Shown one piece after another: positions 23,936-35,420 of a stretch of 64,000 nt of DNA. Both the position numbers and the translations under genes were made by a program. Where the stretch lies: NCBI RefSeq assembly GCF_030704535.1, contig NC_081820.1, positions 23,678,001-23,742,000 on the forward strand, read 5' to 3'. The notes under the pieces are model-generated. The model did no database searches and was not told the DNA's origin. It saw nothing but the letters and a program-made list of their open reading frames with translations. This stretch comes from Vitis vinifera (lineage: Eukaryota > Streptophyta > Magnoliopsida > Vitales > Vitaceae). Each line of letters starts with the position of its first letter. The stretch's first letter is position 1.

Positions 23936-26900
23936 TCAATCAATACCAATGTACCTTGGATAAGTCCACAGCTTGGAGAGCAACCCTCCTTCCGAATCAC
24001 TATCACTATCCGAAGAGGATGTCATTGACAAAGAATCATCCAATATATATTCAACAATCTGGAAACAAAGAATATGTCAACAACAAGAAATACCAGTTAT
24101 CAGTTATTCTGCCAATGCTGAGATTCCTGCTGGACACAGCAAGGAGAAACGGAAAATACCACGAATACGAAAATCACCTGCTGAGGTGATACAGGCTTAA
24201 TCTGCTGATTTTCAGACTTCACTCCAGGGTGTCTTTTCGGACATTTCATGTTACTGAGCCAAACTATCGTGTGGCAAACTCCACAATATCCCCTATTAGA
24301 TGTGAATCGTTTTGCCCGCTTGCCTGAAATCCAGTCAGATAATCGTTATATTAGTTAGCAATATTTTCTTTCTTTTTTGTTTGGTTTTGACAAAATAGTT
24401 AGTCCAAACGAGATTAGACGGTAAATACTGGTTTTTCCAATGTTTTGCTACTTGGGAAGAATATGCTCTCCCTTCTAAGGGACTCTCTCTACACTGATTT
24501 TTGTTGTATGAATCAGCTTATTCTGATACTCTTTGACTATCAAGCAATCTTATCTCTTCAAAGAGTCTCTGGAGCTTTGTTTTTGAATCCAAGTTCCATC
24601 AAACCCATCTTTTATTAGCCAATGTCCTTGATCATTTAAGTTGAAAAAAGCAAACCAAAGCACAAAAAACACAAAATTTCCATAACCAGTAAAAAGGCCA
24701 ATAGATTATATACTACTGAAATCGTGTGTGCTTCATTGACAAAAGTGCAGAAGTGCAAAATGAACATTTCAGCAGGGCAGAGCCTAATGTGAACAAACCA
24801 AAAGGCAACCCAACTGTGAGCTTGCCCAGCTGCATGGATTCATTTTTGCAACATGTATTTCACAACAAATCCAACTGAACTAGAGATCTTGAAAGACAAT
24901 AGAGTAGCATACCTTTATATTTTCTTTTGAAGGCATCTCTCCAGTCAACACCAGTTCTAGTGGCAATGTCCTCTTTTAGCTTAGTTTCTTCCTTATCTTC
25001 AACTAGTTCACCATCCCTGCGCCCTTTCATCTTGGAAATATCTTCAGAATTACCAAAGCAAATAGCATATTGCAACTGCCACAAACAGTTATCGCTTGCT
25101 GCTGAGTTCCATGACCTTCACAAACATTCAAAGGTTATTAAACCAAGAAGTTTGCAGAAAATTGATGATGGGGGACGATTTAGCAAAATCATATACCAGG
25201 CAGTGCTTTTAATCCTTAGAGGAAGCCACTAATGGGGCATGGCATGGTAAACTAAGACATGTCAAGAACTTACAACTCATCTTTAATTTTGTGAATGGTA
25301 AAGGAAGAAAAGATTACCAGCAGGCTAACCCAACAGAAAGTAGGGATTGCATATCCAGGAAACTGAAGATATGCACAAGAACATCTTGAGGCAGATGGGC
25401 CAAACCTGAAAATACGGAAAAATATCAAGACGGTCCATGTGTGGCAGAAATAGAATCAGTACACATAAGTTTAGGACTGCAACTTAAGCGAGTTGGGTTG
25501 GGTTGGTAGCTTACCCAAGCACAACCAAATTAAGACATAATCAATCCAAGCCATTTCTTAACTTAAATATTACCTTCTTCTTCCTGTCGAGCTTTAGAGC
25601 GCCTTTTACAAGCAACCTTTGCATGCTTAAATTCTGTAACTGCCTGAGTTCTCTTCTGCTTTGGCAACACGGCCTCTGCACTCTGCAGGAGGAGATTAGC
25701 TGCTGAAACAGCACTCTGTGTCTGCATTCTAGGATTGAAACAACCATTAAACAATTAATAAAATTTTATCCAACATAGAGATAGTTAATAAGTCCAAGCA
25801 CTTGAGCCATGCCCCACATGTGCATGCCATTACTGGGCTTGAAACCAACTTTTACTATTAGTTTTAGCTTAAACAGGATAACTAAGTAAAATCCTTAGTA
25901 CTTTTATATGCCTATGAAATTGGTTTACACTGAATAGAAATCTTTTAAATTCTCGTGGTTTAAACAAATCCATGGTCCTTAAAAACAGAGGTATGTTTTC
26001 AGGAGACATAGTGATAAATACTTATATAGACATATTCAAATATATATGCATGCATATACTAAACTATTCGGTCCACAAATTGGGACATCTAGATCATCGA
26101 TTTTAACCACTAATAATATCTATATACACATAGAAATTCTAAATTACTTTTAAAATCAAGGTTTTGCCACCATCTTAATACATTTACCAATGGACATTTA
26201 TTCGCTTTGCATGAATTATCACACTTCTCATTTGGGCATAAAAAAAGAAAAGGTCAAGCTGCAAATTTGCTTGTTAGTGCTTATATGATGAAAAATGAAA
26301 CAACTAAATCAATCCTGAATTAAATCATTTGAGCTTCCAAATGCAAATTTTTTAGGCAAACTCCATATTCTGCTAGGAATCAGAACTTTCATCTCAAAGT
26401 TCCCAGACTGCCTACTCAAAAGGAAGGCTCAAGAATTTCAGATGGCATATAAAAATTGATTTTTCCAACAATTCATTAGATTTGGCTGCTAAATAAAAGC
26501 CCCTTCAGAATATAAAACCAAATTCTCAGCAATTTGTTGAAAGATGGCTTATAAGTAAACAGCCTAACAAATATAGATTCAACATAGTCAAAGGGGCTAA
26601 ATCATATTCAATAAGGATCCACTTCCGATTACCAGAAATCTATAGGAATAAATGTAGTTTCAACCACGAAATTCAAAATTAATTCTCAATTCACCCCTTG
26701 CAGCTATTACAAAACCCAGAGAACCACAATTCAAAAAAGGATAAAAATTAAAAAATTTTAAAAAAAATGTTTAGAACTATGAACAGAACAATATGAAACA
26801 TGAAAAATCAAAACCAATTTTGAATCCACAATCTGGGACCATCACAAAATCCGCAATCACAAACTGGGTATCAAAACCCACACAACGAACAATTTGAAAA

Positions 26901-27219
26901 CAAAATCAATAACTGGGTACTGAAATATAAAAAAATTTCGGCATCACAAAACCCAGAAGCACGAACCGGGTACTGATTGAAATTCACCTAATAAGCAATA
27001 CCAAAAAAGAAATATGGGAAAATTGGATACATACTGGGGAAGGAGACGAAAAGCTGCGAGGGTATCTTGGAAGACGAGAGACTGGAGATTTTTGGGGAGT
27101 TTATTATAAGCGCCTCTGAGAATGAAGCTCAACTCTTTGCAGACGAACGGATATTGATAGATTCGAGGGAGGGAGTCTCTCAGACCGAGTTTTTGGTATC
27201 TCTCCAATGGGGTACTCAT
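23936..27219 (-). CDS. F-box protein with C-terminal CxxC segment (At5g52880-like), 299 aa, six exons
   Basis: Exons (minus): 27219-27035, 25728-25574, 25405-25318, 25115-24913, 24323-24178 and 24058-23936; every junction is GT-AG and the joined frame is 900 nt without a stop. The N-terminal half (MSTPLERYQKLGLRDSL ... AVSAANLLLQSAEAVLPKQK ... KRRSKARQEEEG) is helical and charged. An F-box follows at about residues 115-150 (LPQDVLVHIFSFLDMQSLLS, then CWSWN and LWQLQYA), the surface that docks to SKP1 in SCF ubiquitin ligases. Downstream is GVDWRDAFKRKYKG and a cysteine segment (C224, C227, C238, H242) that could bind a metal. The tail is serine/aspartate-rich and ends KLWTYPRYIGID. No Kelch or LRR substrate domain is present. 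Substrate unknown. Confidence 0.9.
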
Positions 27220-28574
27220 CTTCTTTCATGAAATTCTGAAAACAATACCGCTACTCCATTGCTGGGATCAACAAGAAAAAACCCGCAAGCAGAGGAAAAC
27301 ACCCACTTTTTTTTTCCCCTGTTCTTTTCTTTTCTTTCCCGTCCTGCTTAAAAAGGAAAATGATTTTGAGGGTGGTGAAGAAAATTTGCAAACTCCGAAA
27401 AATTTTCCTCAATGAGATTAGGGGCGCAGGTCGGATCCAAGGTGCTTTACCTCAAGTGCGATCCAACTTTGATTCTTCAAGCTTGGGTTGAGTTTGAATT
27501 ATACTCGAATTTATACATTTATAAATTTAAATTCTAAATTTAGAAACCTTATGCATTTATTTAAGAAGCCCTACATAAATTTTTTCCCTTCTTTCTATAA
27601 TTCCATGAACCTCATACAATCTAATTTACATTGACACTATTTTTGAAAATTAATTTTTAAAACAGTTTTCTTTTTTTAAAAATAAAATATAAGTGTAAAT
27701 GTTTTTAAAAATAGTTTTTTTTTTCAAAATAAAAAAATAAGAAAACACATTGATGATAAAAAAAAAATTGTTTTCTGTTTCCTATTCTTAAAAATAAAAA
27801 ATACATTATTTTTATAACATTTTTTAATTATTTTTACTTATTTTCATTTGTTTTCTAAAACTATTTTTAAAAACTAATTATACAAATATATAAAATAATT
27901 AAAAATAAAATATATATTAAAAATATTAAAATTAAGTTAAAAATATTTCAAGTTTCCAAACAAATATTTTATAAAATATTAAAGGATAATTTCAAAACTG
28001 TTTTTGAAAATAGTTACTAAAGACGAAGGTGTTTTCAGATAACACTTTTAGTTTTTTTTAGTTTTTTTCATTTGATTTTTTAATAATTATACAACTTTAA
28101 AAAAATTAATTCATGTTTAAAAATATAAAATACTTTTTTAAAACATTTCAAGTTCCAAAAACAATTTTCTGACAACATTTTTCAAAGGCCTTAATTTCCA
28201 TCACTATCTGCAAATGGTTGGGGATCTCCAAGTAGCACACATTTACATAAACATTACTAACAAATAACCAGAAACTGGTGGCAGTTTGTGTTGTATTCTG
28301 TAGAATGGCTTCTTAATAAATACTGACAACTGCCTTCTAAGAATGATATACTAAAGCCAAAGGGAACCAATATGAAGGATAAACTAAACCAACCCCATTC
28401 AAGCTTCTCAGGGTTTTCCAGATTTCTTTGTCCATCTCACTCTACAGCTTTCAATTCAATGTTGCATGCCCATAACCAGCTGGTTTCAGGTGAAGGGCTT
28501 TCTGGCTTCCCAAACTCTCGTTCCTCCTCACAGAGAATAGTATTGCTGCTGCTGATGTGTGTATAGGATGTGGC
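27220..28574. other. Intergenic between the F-box gene and AAA copy A
   Basis: The first ~200 bases are the probable F-box promoter/5' UTR (minus strand). 27600-28170 is an extremely AT-rich block with many self-complementary A/T runs. 28190-28574 is the 3' flank of copy A, similar to the 3' flanks of copies B (35530-35886) and C (47870-48191). Confidence 0.6.
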
Positions 28575-31500
28575 CTATAGGAAGTAGGTCAGTTGTTTCT
28601 TCCTCCTTGAACCGCCATCTCCATACAATTCATTCCACTGCTTCAGCTTGTTCATTACTGCTTCATCAGAAGCAAAACTAGCAGCAACCTGATTCTTTGC
28701 CTGCCTCATGTCTTCCATGTTTAAGGGTCTCAGAACAATTACCTTTTCCCCTTTGGCTTCTTCTTTGGTATCCGAAGCATCCTCTGAGCTTTTCCCTTCA
28801 TCAGCTTTCTGCTTCTTTTTCTGTGAAAAGAAATATCAGAAAAAAAAGCCCTTGCTCCACCGTGGAAAACTAGTTGGAAAAAGGGAAAAGGAGGAAAATG
28901 ATACTTGGAAGAGCTAAGAGAGTTCTTACTTTATCCTCCTTCAATCTCTCTTGTTGTAGTAGCTCCTTTACAGGACGATAAGCTGCTGTCATGCACAAAT
29001 TCTGTTTCAACGATTAATCCCAAGAGTCAACACAACAGCAGATTCTTAATCAATTCACCATTGATGTCAGTAGAAGTACAAACCTTAAGATCACTTCCAG
29101 TATAACCTTCTGTCATGGTTGCAAGCTCCTTAAAGTCAAGATCCTCTGCTTTTTCTTTTGCCAAGAGAGTCTTCAATATCATCTCCCTGCTCTCCACAGA
29201 TGGTAGACCAACCATAATTCTGTTCATCACAGATACCATTAGTTTGCCTACTCGAAGCATGGTGACACATTCATCTATCTTCAATATATCCTTCTCCATA
29301 CAACACGGCTTTAGTTTAAATGCGGTAAAACGATGAAAATGATGCCGAGTGTGACACAATATGCAAATCTACCTGTGCTCAAACCGCCTGATAATCGCCT
29401 CATCAAGGTCAAATGGCCTGTTGGTTGCAGCAAGAACGAGGACTCGTTCACCAGCTTTTGTCAGTAGTCCATCCCAATGTGTCATGAACTCATTCTTAAT
29501 CTGTCGCATAGCATAATGCTCTCCAACTTCGGTCCGCTGCCCAAGCAAACTGTCAGCCTCATCCACAAAAATAATAGTTGGGGAGATCTTTGCTGCGAGT
29601 GTGAACAGAGCTCGAACATTCTTCTCAACTTCACCAAACCATTTTGAAGTGACGGTGGACATTGAGACATTGATGAAGCGTGCTCCAGCTTCATTGGCAA
29701 TGGCCTTTGCCAGCATAGTTTTTCCATTACCAGGAGGTCCGAAGAGTAATATCCCCCTGCAAGGCTTCAGAAGCCCACCCTTGAAGAGGTCTGGCCTCTG
29801 AAGAGGGAGCATAACCAGCTCCTGAAGAGATTCTTTAATGTCATCCAAGGCACCAATGTCCTCAAATGCCACTCCTATCTGATTTGCTGGGATAACCTCT
29901 GGCCTTATACGCCTCTCAAATTCATTGTAAGGTGGAACCAACTGTAGCGAAACAATTAAAAGAGTAAGGGAATATCGGAAAATTTTCTTAGTAAAATTTT
30001 CTTCAACAAAAAGGGGAAAACAAATGCAAGGGAACCTCCTTACAGTATGCACCAAAGAAATCTACAAAATCTGCATCATCTTCTCTTTACTTTGTTGTTT
30101 AACTTTCAGAAGAAAGTGGCATTTGGGACATGCCAAGCATCTCAAAGAAATCTTGTGGGTGAATACCCACAAGATCCAGTAGGAAACAGAAGCAGCATAC
30201 AAATAAAACACATTGATACAGTTAAGACTCAAGTCAATGTCAAGGTGAAAAACAAACCTTAGAAGATTCAGCATTTGTCTTTCGTGTGTCTTCCTTGAAT
30301 ATACTCAATCCATGGGACAAACTGTACCAGGGCCACAATTGTAGTTATATAGAACTTTGTCTACAATAAGAAGCTAAAAGACACAAGCATGCAAGCAATT
30401 GTATCTACCTCTTGGAAGATATGACAAGCTTTCCATTTCGGTATTCTGGATTTTTGTTATGCATCAAATGATAAGATAGTGCAGATATTACAATCTCTTC
30501 TATGTGGTCACTTAGAATCATGGAGTCTGCATGGCAGATTGAACCCAAATTATCACAGCCAATATCATTTGCTGCAAGCACCTCAGCAATATGATTTTTG
30601 TTTTCCTGAAACTGGATCATCTCTCTCTCCTTTTCCAGTTGGGCTTCCCAGATATCAAGACAAGTCTCATCCTCGGGCTCCTTGATTTCAATATTGTAAG
30701 GGAATAAGAGACTCACCCTTTCATCCATTTCTTCGTCCTCGTCATCAGGGTCTAGCATGCGGGAACCAAGTATCAGAACTGATCCTGATAATCTACCCAA
30801 CATTTTCTGGAACAATTTGTATAATCTTTCTGATTGGAGAAGAAGCTTCTCGACATCCCTGAGGTATAAAATAATGGGACATGTTTCTGATACTGAATCC
30901 AAGACCTGTTAGTAATATAACACATCATCAAAACAAGATCAAGCATGAATGTGATAGCTAGGACTCTCAGACTTAGAACAGAAAACCGATTCCTCATAGA
31001 TTACCTTGTAAAGTGACTGCAAAAGTTGCTTCTCATCAAAAGCCCAGTTGCTTGTGCGCTTGAAATGAGCTACAAAAGAAATGAGCAGCAGTAAGAATAA
31101 CATCTACTTCCAGAGAAGAAATGTCAAAAAGACAGTGATCAAAGGAATAAGAGGGACAAAACAAATTCTCTCGGAACATGAATTCATAGCATCCGATGTT
31201 CTCTTCTTAGGACAAAACTAGTAACCTGAACTTGTAGTAACACGTTGAGAAGCAACAGTGTTCTTTGTATTAGATGGAGTAGAAGCATTGCTACCATGCT
31301 TTGGAGGATTCATACATCTGCAAATGTGTATAGGTGTAGGTTTAGAAGTAATGCATGAGAGACTTAATACCTAAATAGACAATTAACCATTGAAGCCCAA
31401 TTGTTTGGGGCCAGTAGAACTAATTAAGAGTACAAGTGGCCTACCATACCTTGATTTAATATGGGCACCACTGCTTTGCCTAGACAATGTGCCTGCATTA

Positions 31501-33641
31501 GAAGTCCTGACCCGAGCTAAGTTGCGGATAAAATAAAATCAACAAAAAGTTAAAAAGAACAAGACAGCAAAGAAAATCAGAAGGCGTGAGTTGAAGTTGG
31601 TTCAAAGAATGTAATGTCTGGATCAACTAAGATGGTGTAGTATATCAAGACTAATGATCAATGCTAACAACAAAATTAAGCATCTTTAAGAGCATAGTTA
31701 TTCCTCCTCTCCCTAATAACAAAATATTATGAACTCTATGGAAATTGTTAGGGCTTTAGCACCAAGTGTAAAATATTGACACGACATACACATTAAACTA
31801 GCTTTGGGATCAATTGGTCACCTAACATGGCATTAGAACCTTTGGTTTCCAAGAGGTTATTATTGTAACCACTCTTTATTTCTCCATTTATTAAGCCTAT
31901 GTGCAAAACTAAAAAAGACTGCCTAGGACGTAAGAGGTATCATAGATTAACCCAAATATAAGTTGGCATGAAATACATAGTTGGCACGTTACCTAATAGT
32001 TTAAACATTTAGGTCAATTGGTAGTGCCATGATTTATGGAAGGTTTTGGATCAGGTTTTGACAATTTCATTTGAAAACTAATTGATGGTCACTAGGGTAG
32101 GTCAAATCTTTTATGACATTCGACATCACATCCTATGGGCTTATTCTAAGAGTCATCATTTAGGTGACTCATTTTCAAGCTTAAGAGTGACATTGTTACA
32201 CCCCAACAATCCCTCCCTCAACATGACACTCTTGTAACTCGAATTCATGACCCTGACTCTGACTCTGATATCAATTTTTGGATAGAACTTTTGACTATCT
32301 CATCTGAAAACCAATTAGTGGTCAATGAAAGTAGGTCAAACCTTTGATGATATTTAACATCACACCCTATGGGTCTATTTTAAGATTCATCATTTGGGTG
32401 TTTCATCCTTGAACTTAAGAGTAACATTGTTGCACCCCGATAGAAGATAATATGTTTGAACCTTGCCAATGTTTATTTCTTCATTAATTAGGCCCAATTG
32501 CAAGCCCAATAAAGAATTCAGGTGACAGGGTAGTAAGGTCTTTAGCCTAAGTTTAAGTTGGCACTAGTACACGTAGTTTGCCGAAAAGCTTTAGCTTTGA
32601 GGTCAATTGCTAGCCACAAAAAGTTAAAACACTAAAAGAAAAATCACTAGGCACTCTACAAACCACAAGTTATACAACTTGATTCTTATGAACATTAAGG
32701 AGTTGGTATTCTGTTGATAGTACCTTTGGTTTCTTCTTCTTCACTCTGGAGAAGGATTGAGAAAGAGCCAAGAAAACCAGACATCGGCCCCAGTGTCACC
32801 TCTGAGATGGACTTCTTGGAAGACTACAAAAAGAAAACTAAATGAGAGCGGAAATCTTCTTGGATGGAAAGGCATTTTTATTCACCAAGAAAAGAAACAT
32901 GCTTACAGATTCTCTTTTGGGGCTTCCATATTTGCTCTGCATCTGAGAAATGACAATCATAGCAGCAAGATTTAGCGATATATACAGTATGAAAAGCTAA
33001 ATTTAAGGAAGATTGAGTCTCTACATATTAATTTCACCTTCAGAGAAAAGTCATTAAGGTCCAACAGCAGCAACTTTGCTTGGAAGAAATGAGCTAGAGC
33101 TTTGGCGAGTGTTTGCTGGTACAGTTCTGCAAAGGCAACCAAGTTAATTAGGCCATTGAAAGGACTCAGAACCATAGTTAAATATCCAAATGCAGGGTCA
33201 GATCACATAGTCCAGACGGCATACCAGCAGGTCCTGAGAGCAAAATAGCTCTGCTTGCAGGCGTAAGGTTTCGGGTGTGCTTAGAAAAGTCAGACTGCCT
33301 TAGATGGAAATGTGCAGCACTTGTCAGTAACACTCTTGTCTGCTTACTGTCATGGCCATTGACAACTACATTAGTTTGTGTAAATATCAATATTACATAT
33401 GGAAGTAATAAATCATTACGCACCTGAGGAAATAAGGAAACTTGTCGAAGGTGATCTTGCTTTCCCTTCCATCCATGACCTGTCGCCGTAGCTCATGCTC
33501 AATCTGCTCTTCTGTAATTGCGTCCGGCCAGAGTTTCAGCCCCGTCCATCGACACACTGTCTGTCCAGAAGCCAAACCAAGGCCAACCGAGACGCCCACC
33601 CCAACGATCAAGGCAGACAACAATATGTGCTTCTGTTCCAT
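28575..33641 (-). CDS. AAA-ATPase copy A (DAA1-like), 782 aa, 14 exons
   Basis: Exons (minus): 33641-33424, 33346-33225, 33126-33038, 32942-32907, 32823-32724, 31492-31450, 31317-31226, 31069-31005, 30905-30409, 30321-30258, 29941-29373, 29219-29084, 29001-28930, 28820-28575. The joined frame is 2349 nt and open. Residues ~4-27 are a hydrophobic glycine-rich leader, probably a membrane anchor. A first AAA-like module follows with a degenerate P-loop (LLSGPA-ELYQQ) and no GKT. The second module has a complete Walker A, written GPPGNGKT (residues 510-517), pore-loop KWFGE, Walker B IIFVDEADS, sensor LAATNRP and arginine-finger motif RRF. It lacks the linker exon of copy C, and its last two coding blocks are fused without an intron. 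The family includes Arabidopsis DAA1; such proteins are expected to remodel proteins or membranes by ATP hydrolysis. Substrate unknown. Confidence 0.88.
31748..32620. repeat. Tandem repeat array in copy A intron 5, with an inserted dispersed repeat
   Basis: Units of about 200 bp starting TTAGGGCTTTAGC.C.AAGT and containing GGTCAATTGG, ATG.TTTGAACC and CAATGTTTATTTCTYCATT recur here, as in copy C intron 5. Inside the array, about 32045-32445 is a separate insert made of two ~215-bp repeats (TTTTGACAATTTC... and TTTTGACTATCTC...), related to 14256-14450. Confidence 0.75.
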
Positions 33642-34069
33642 CACTTGAGGCCTCCACCAGGAAACTATGCGCGCGGCTCCTCCATCCAACCTTAACACAC
33701 AAACAAACAGAAAACAAACAACAGTCGTGTATACTCTTGCCCACTGATCACACTAAAACAAGCATACAACACAAACCCATCAACCAAAGGCCTGTTATCC
33801 AATCAGAAAATGATTTCTTTCCTGAAAAACTTCATCCCCAACACATTTGTTTTCACACCAGATAAGTGGCATACTATTACAACTCAACACACCCACCCTA
33901 GAAACATGACCTCACAGACATTCATAATTTCATATATACCAAGAAGAATTGAGACTCAACAAAAGACCCACCAACAAGCACGTTGATGAAGAAACTTCTC
34001 ACTAGAAAAGTGTAGAGGTTTGGACACAGAAATGTATGAATCTCTGTTTGGACAGGTTTATAACTGCGA

Positions 34070-34115
34070 ATGTGGCTGTGTTCTTTGTTCTTCCGGGGCT
34101 ACTTATATATATATT
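34070..34115 (-). promoter_or_regulatory. Core promoter of AAA copy A
   Basis: On the minus strand a TATATATATAAG box (about 34114-34103) is followed by GTAGCCCC and GAAGAACAAAGAACACAGCC. The same block with a TATA-like core occurs upstream of copy C and, in shorter form, the exon-1 relic, which argues that it is the functional start region. Confidence 0.65.
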
Positions 34116-35029
34116 TTTTCATTTTTGTTTTTTAGCATGGTTTTGAAAGTGGGACAGATCGGATTAAGCGCCCTTTTCCCCTCTCCTGCATGTCAGTGCA
34201 CTCCTCCCAACGTTTGAAACTGCCATTTTTTATTTTAGGACATGATTTGTAATAGTAAATTTAGACTCTACTGAAAATTTAAGCCATGCCGACATCAAAT
34301 ATTTGTATATATGCCGACATCAAATATTAATATATGGATAGATAGTGTTGGTGTGATCTTGTAAGTGCGGTTGGGCAGTGACCAGGTCGACACCGAAATA
34401 CATGACGAGTGGATAGCGTTAGGATGTGTTTGATTGCACGAAAGAACCAAAGATCTTAAGTGCATATCATTTTAGGAAAAATTAAAATACGAATGACGAC
34501 AAACCATAACACATCAAAGAATTCAAAATTCTAACCATAGTAAGCTTTGATTTAAGTAATTTTTTTAGTTTTAGTCTCCTCTCTAGTGGGTATTCTAACA
34601 CGATAATGAATGACAAATGGAAAATCCTCTCAAACAATACTTTTGCCCTATGCTTGATTTTTGGAAAATAGAAAAAAAAAAAATTAATTATTTTTTACAT
34701 TTTTTTTAATTTAGTTTATTTATTTTTCTTTTTTATATTAAAATTATATAATTTTAAATTTTTAACTAATTTTAATTATATTTTATTTTATTTTTATATT
34801 TCACTGGATAAATCAAATTTAAGAATATTATTATTATTTTTCACACCAAATGTAATCTGAATCATTTGATTTCATAATTGTATCATTTTTATGGTGAAAA
34901 TAATAGTTGTTCTAATTTTTTAAACCCCCAACTCTCATCTCTAGTGCATTGAGAATCACTTCTAAAAATTTAAATTGAGAGAATCATTTGAAATGATTCA
35001 TTTAGAAAAAAAGGAACAAAAGCCATTGC
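34116..35029. other. Intergenic between AAA copy A and the exon-1 relic
   Basis: Contains a short direct repeat GCCGACATCAAATATT at about 34289 and 34314 and AT-rich filler. No gene seen. Confidence 0.6.
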
Positions 35030-35145
35030 TCCCCGGAGCCACTCACACCCCTCCGTAGGCCCACAGTCTGTCCAGAAGCATACCGAAGCCCAATCGAAAC
35101 ACCCACCACGCTCAACGCAGACAACAAAAAGTGCTTCGGTCCCAT
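35030..35145 (-). pseudogene. Relic of a fourth AAA-ATPase copy (partial exon 1)
   Basis: Starting at an ATG at 35145 the minus strand reads MGPKHFLLSALSVVGVS, then IGLRYASGQTVG, clearly the leader of the array's exon 1 (compare MEQKHILLSAL ... LASGQTV). Homology ends after about 35 codons and the frame runs into a stop; no further exon is present before copy B's 3' end at 35887. Its upstream flank (35146-35420) is homologous to the upstream flanks of the other copies. This is a copy truncated by deletion. Confidence 0.85.
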
Positions 35146-35390
35146 CTCCCTTTAGGCCTCCACCAACAAACTACACACAAACAAACAGAAAAACGAAGCT
35201 CAATCCCAAGAACCAAACACACAAACAAGCAGTGTTGATGGCAGAATGTGATTGAAAACTCAGAGAAATTTGGAAAATACTGAGAAGGGTCTTCTGGGGT
35301 TCGAATTTAGAGCCTACCCTTTTCGTATGGTACGAGTTTGGACGCAGAAATGGCATCAATCTCTGCCTCCTTCGCTCTTTCTTCTCTCAC

Positions 35391-35420
35391 TTCTCTGTTC
35401 TTCGAGGGCTACTTATAACG
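35391..35420 (-). promoter_or_regulatory. Remnant core promoter of the exon-1 relic
   Basis: TTATAA (35418-35413) followed by GTAGCCCTCGAAGAAC on the minus strand matches the TATA region of copy A. It may still be able to start transcription, but no intact gene lies downstream. Confidence 0.5.
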
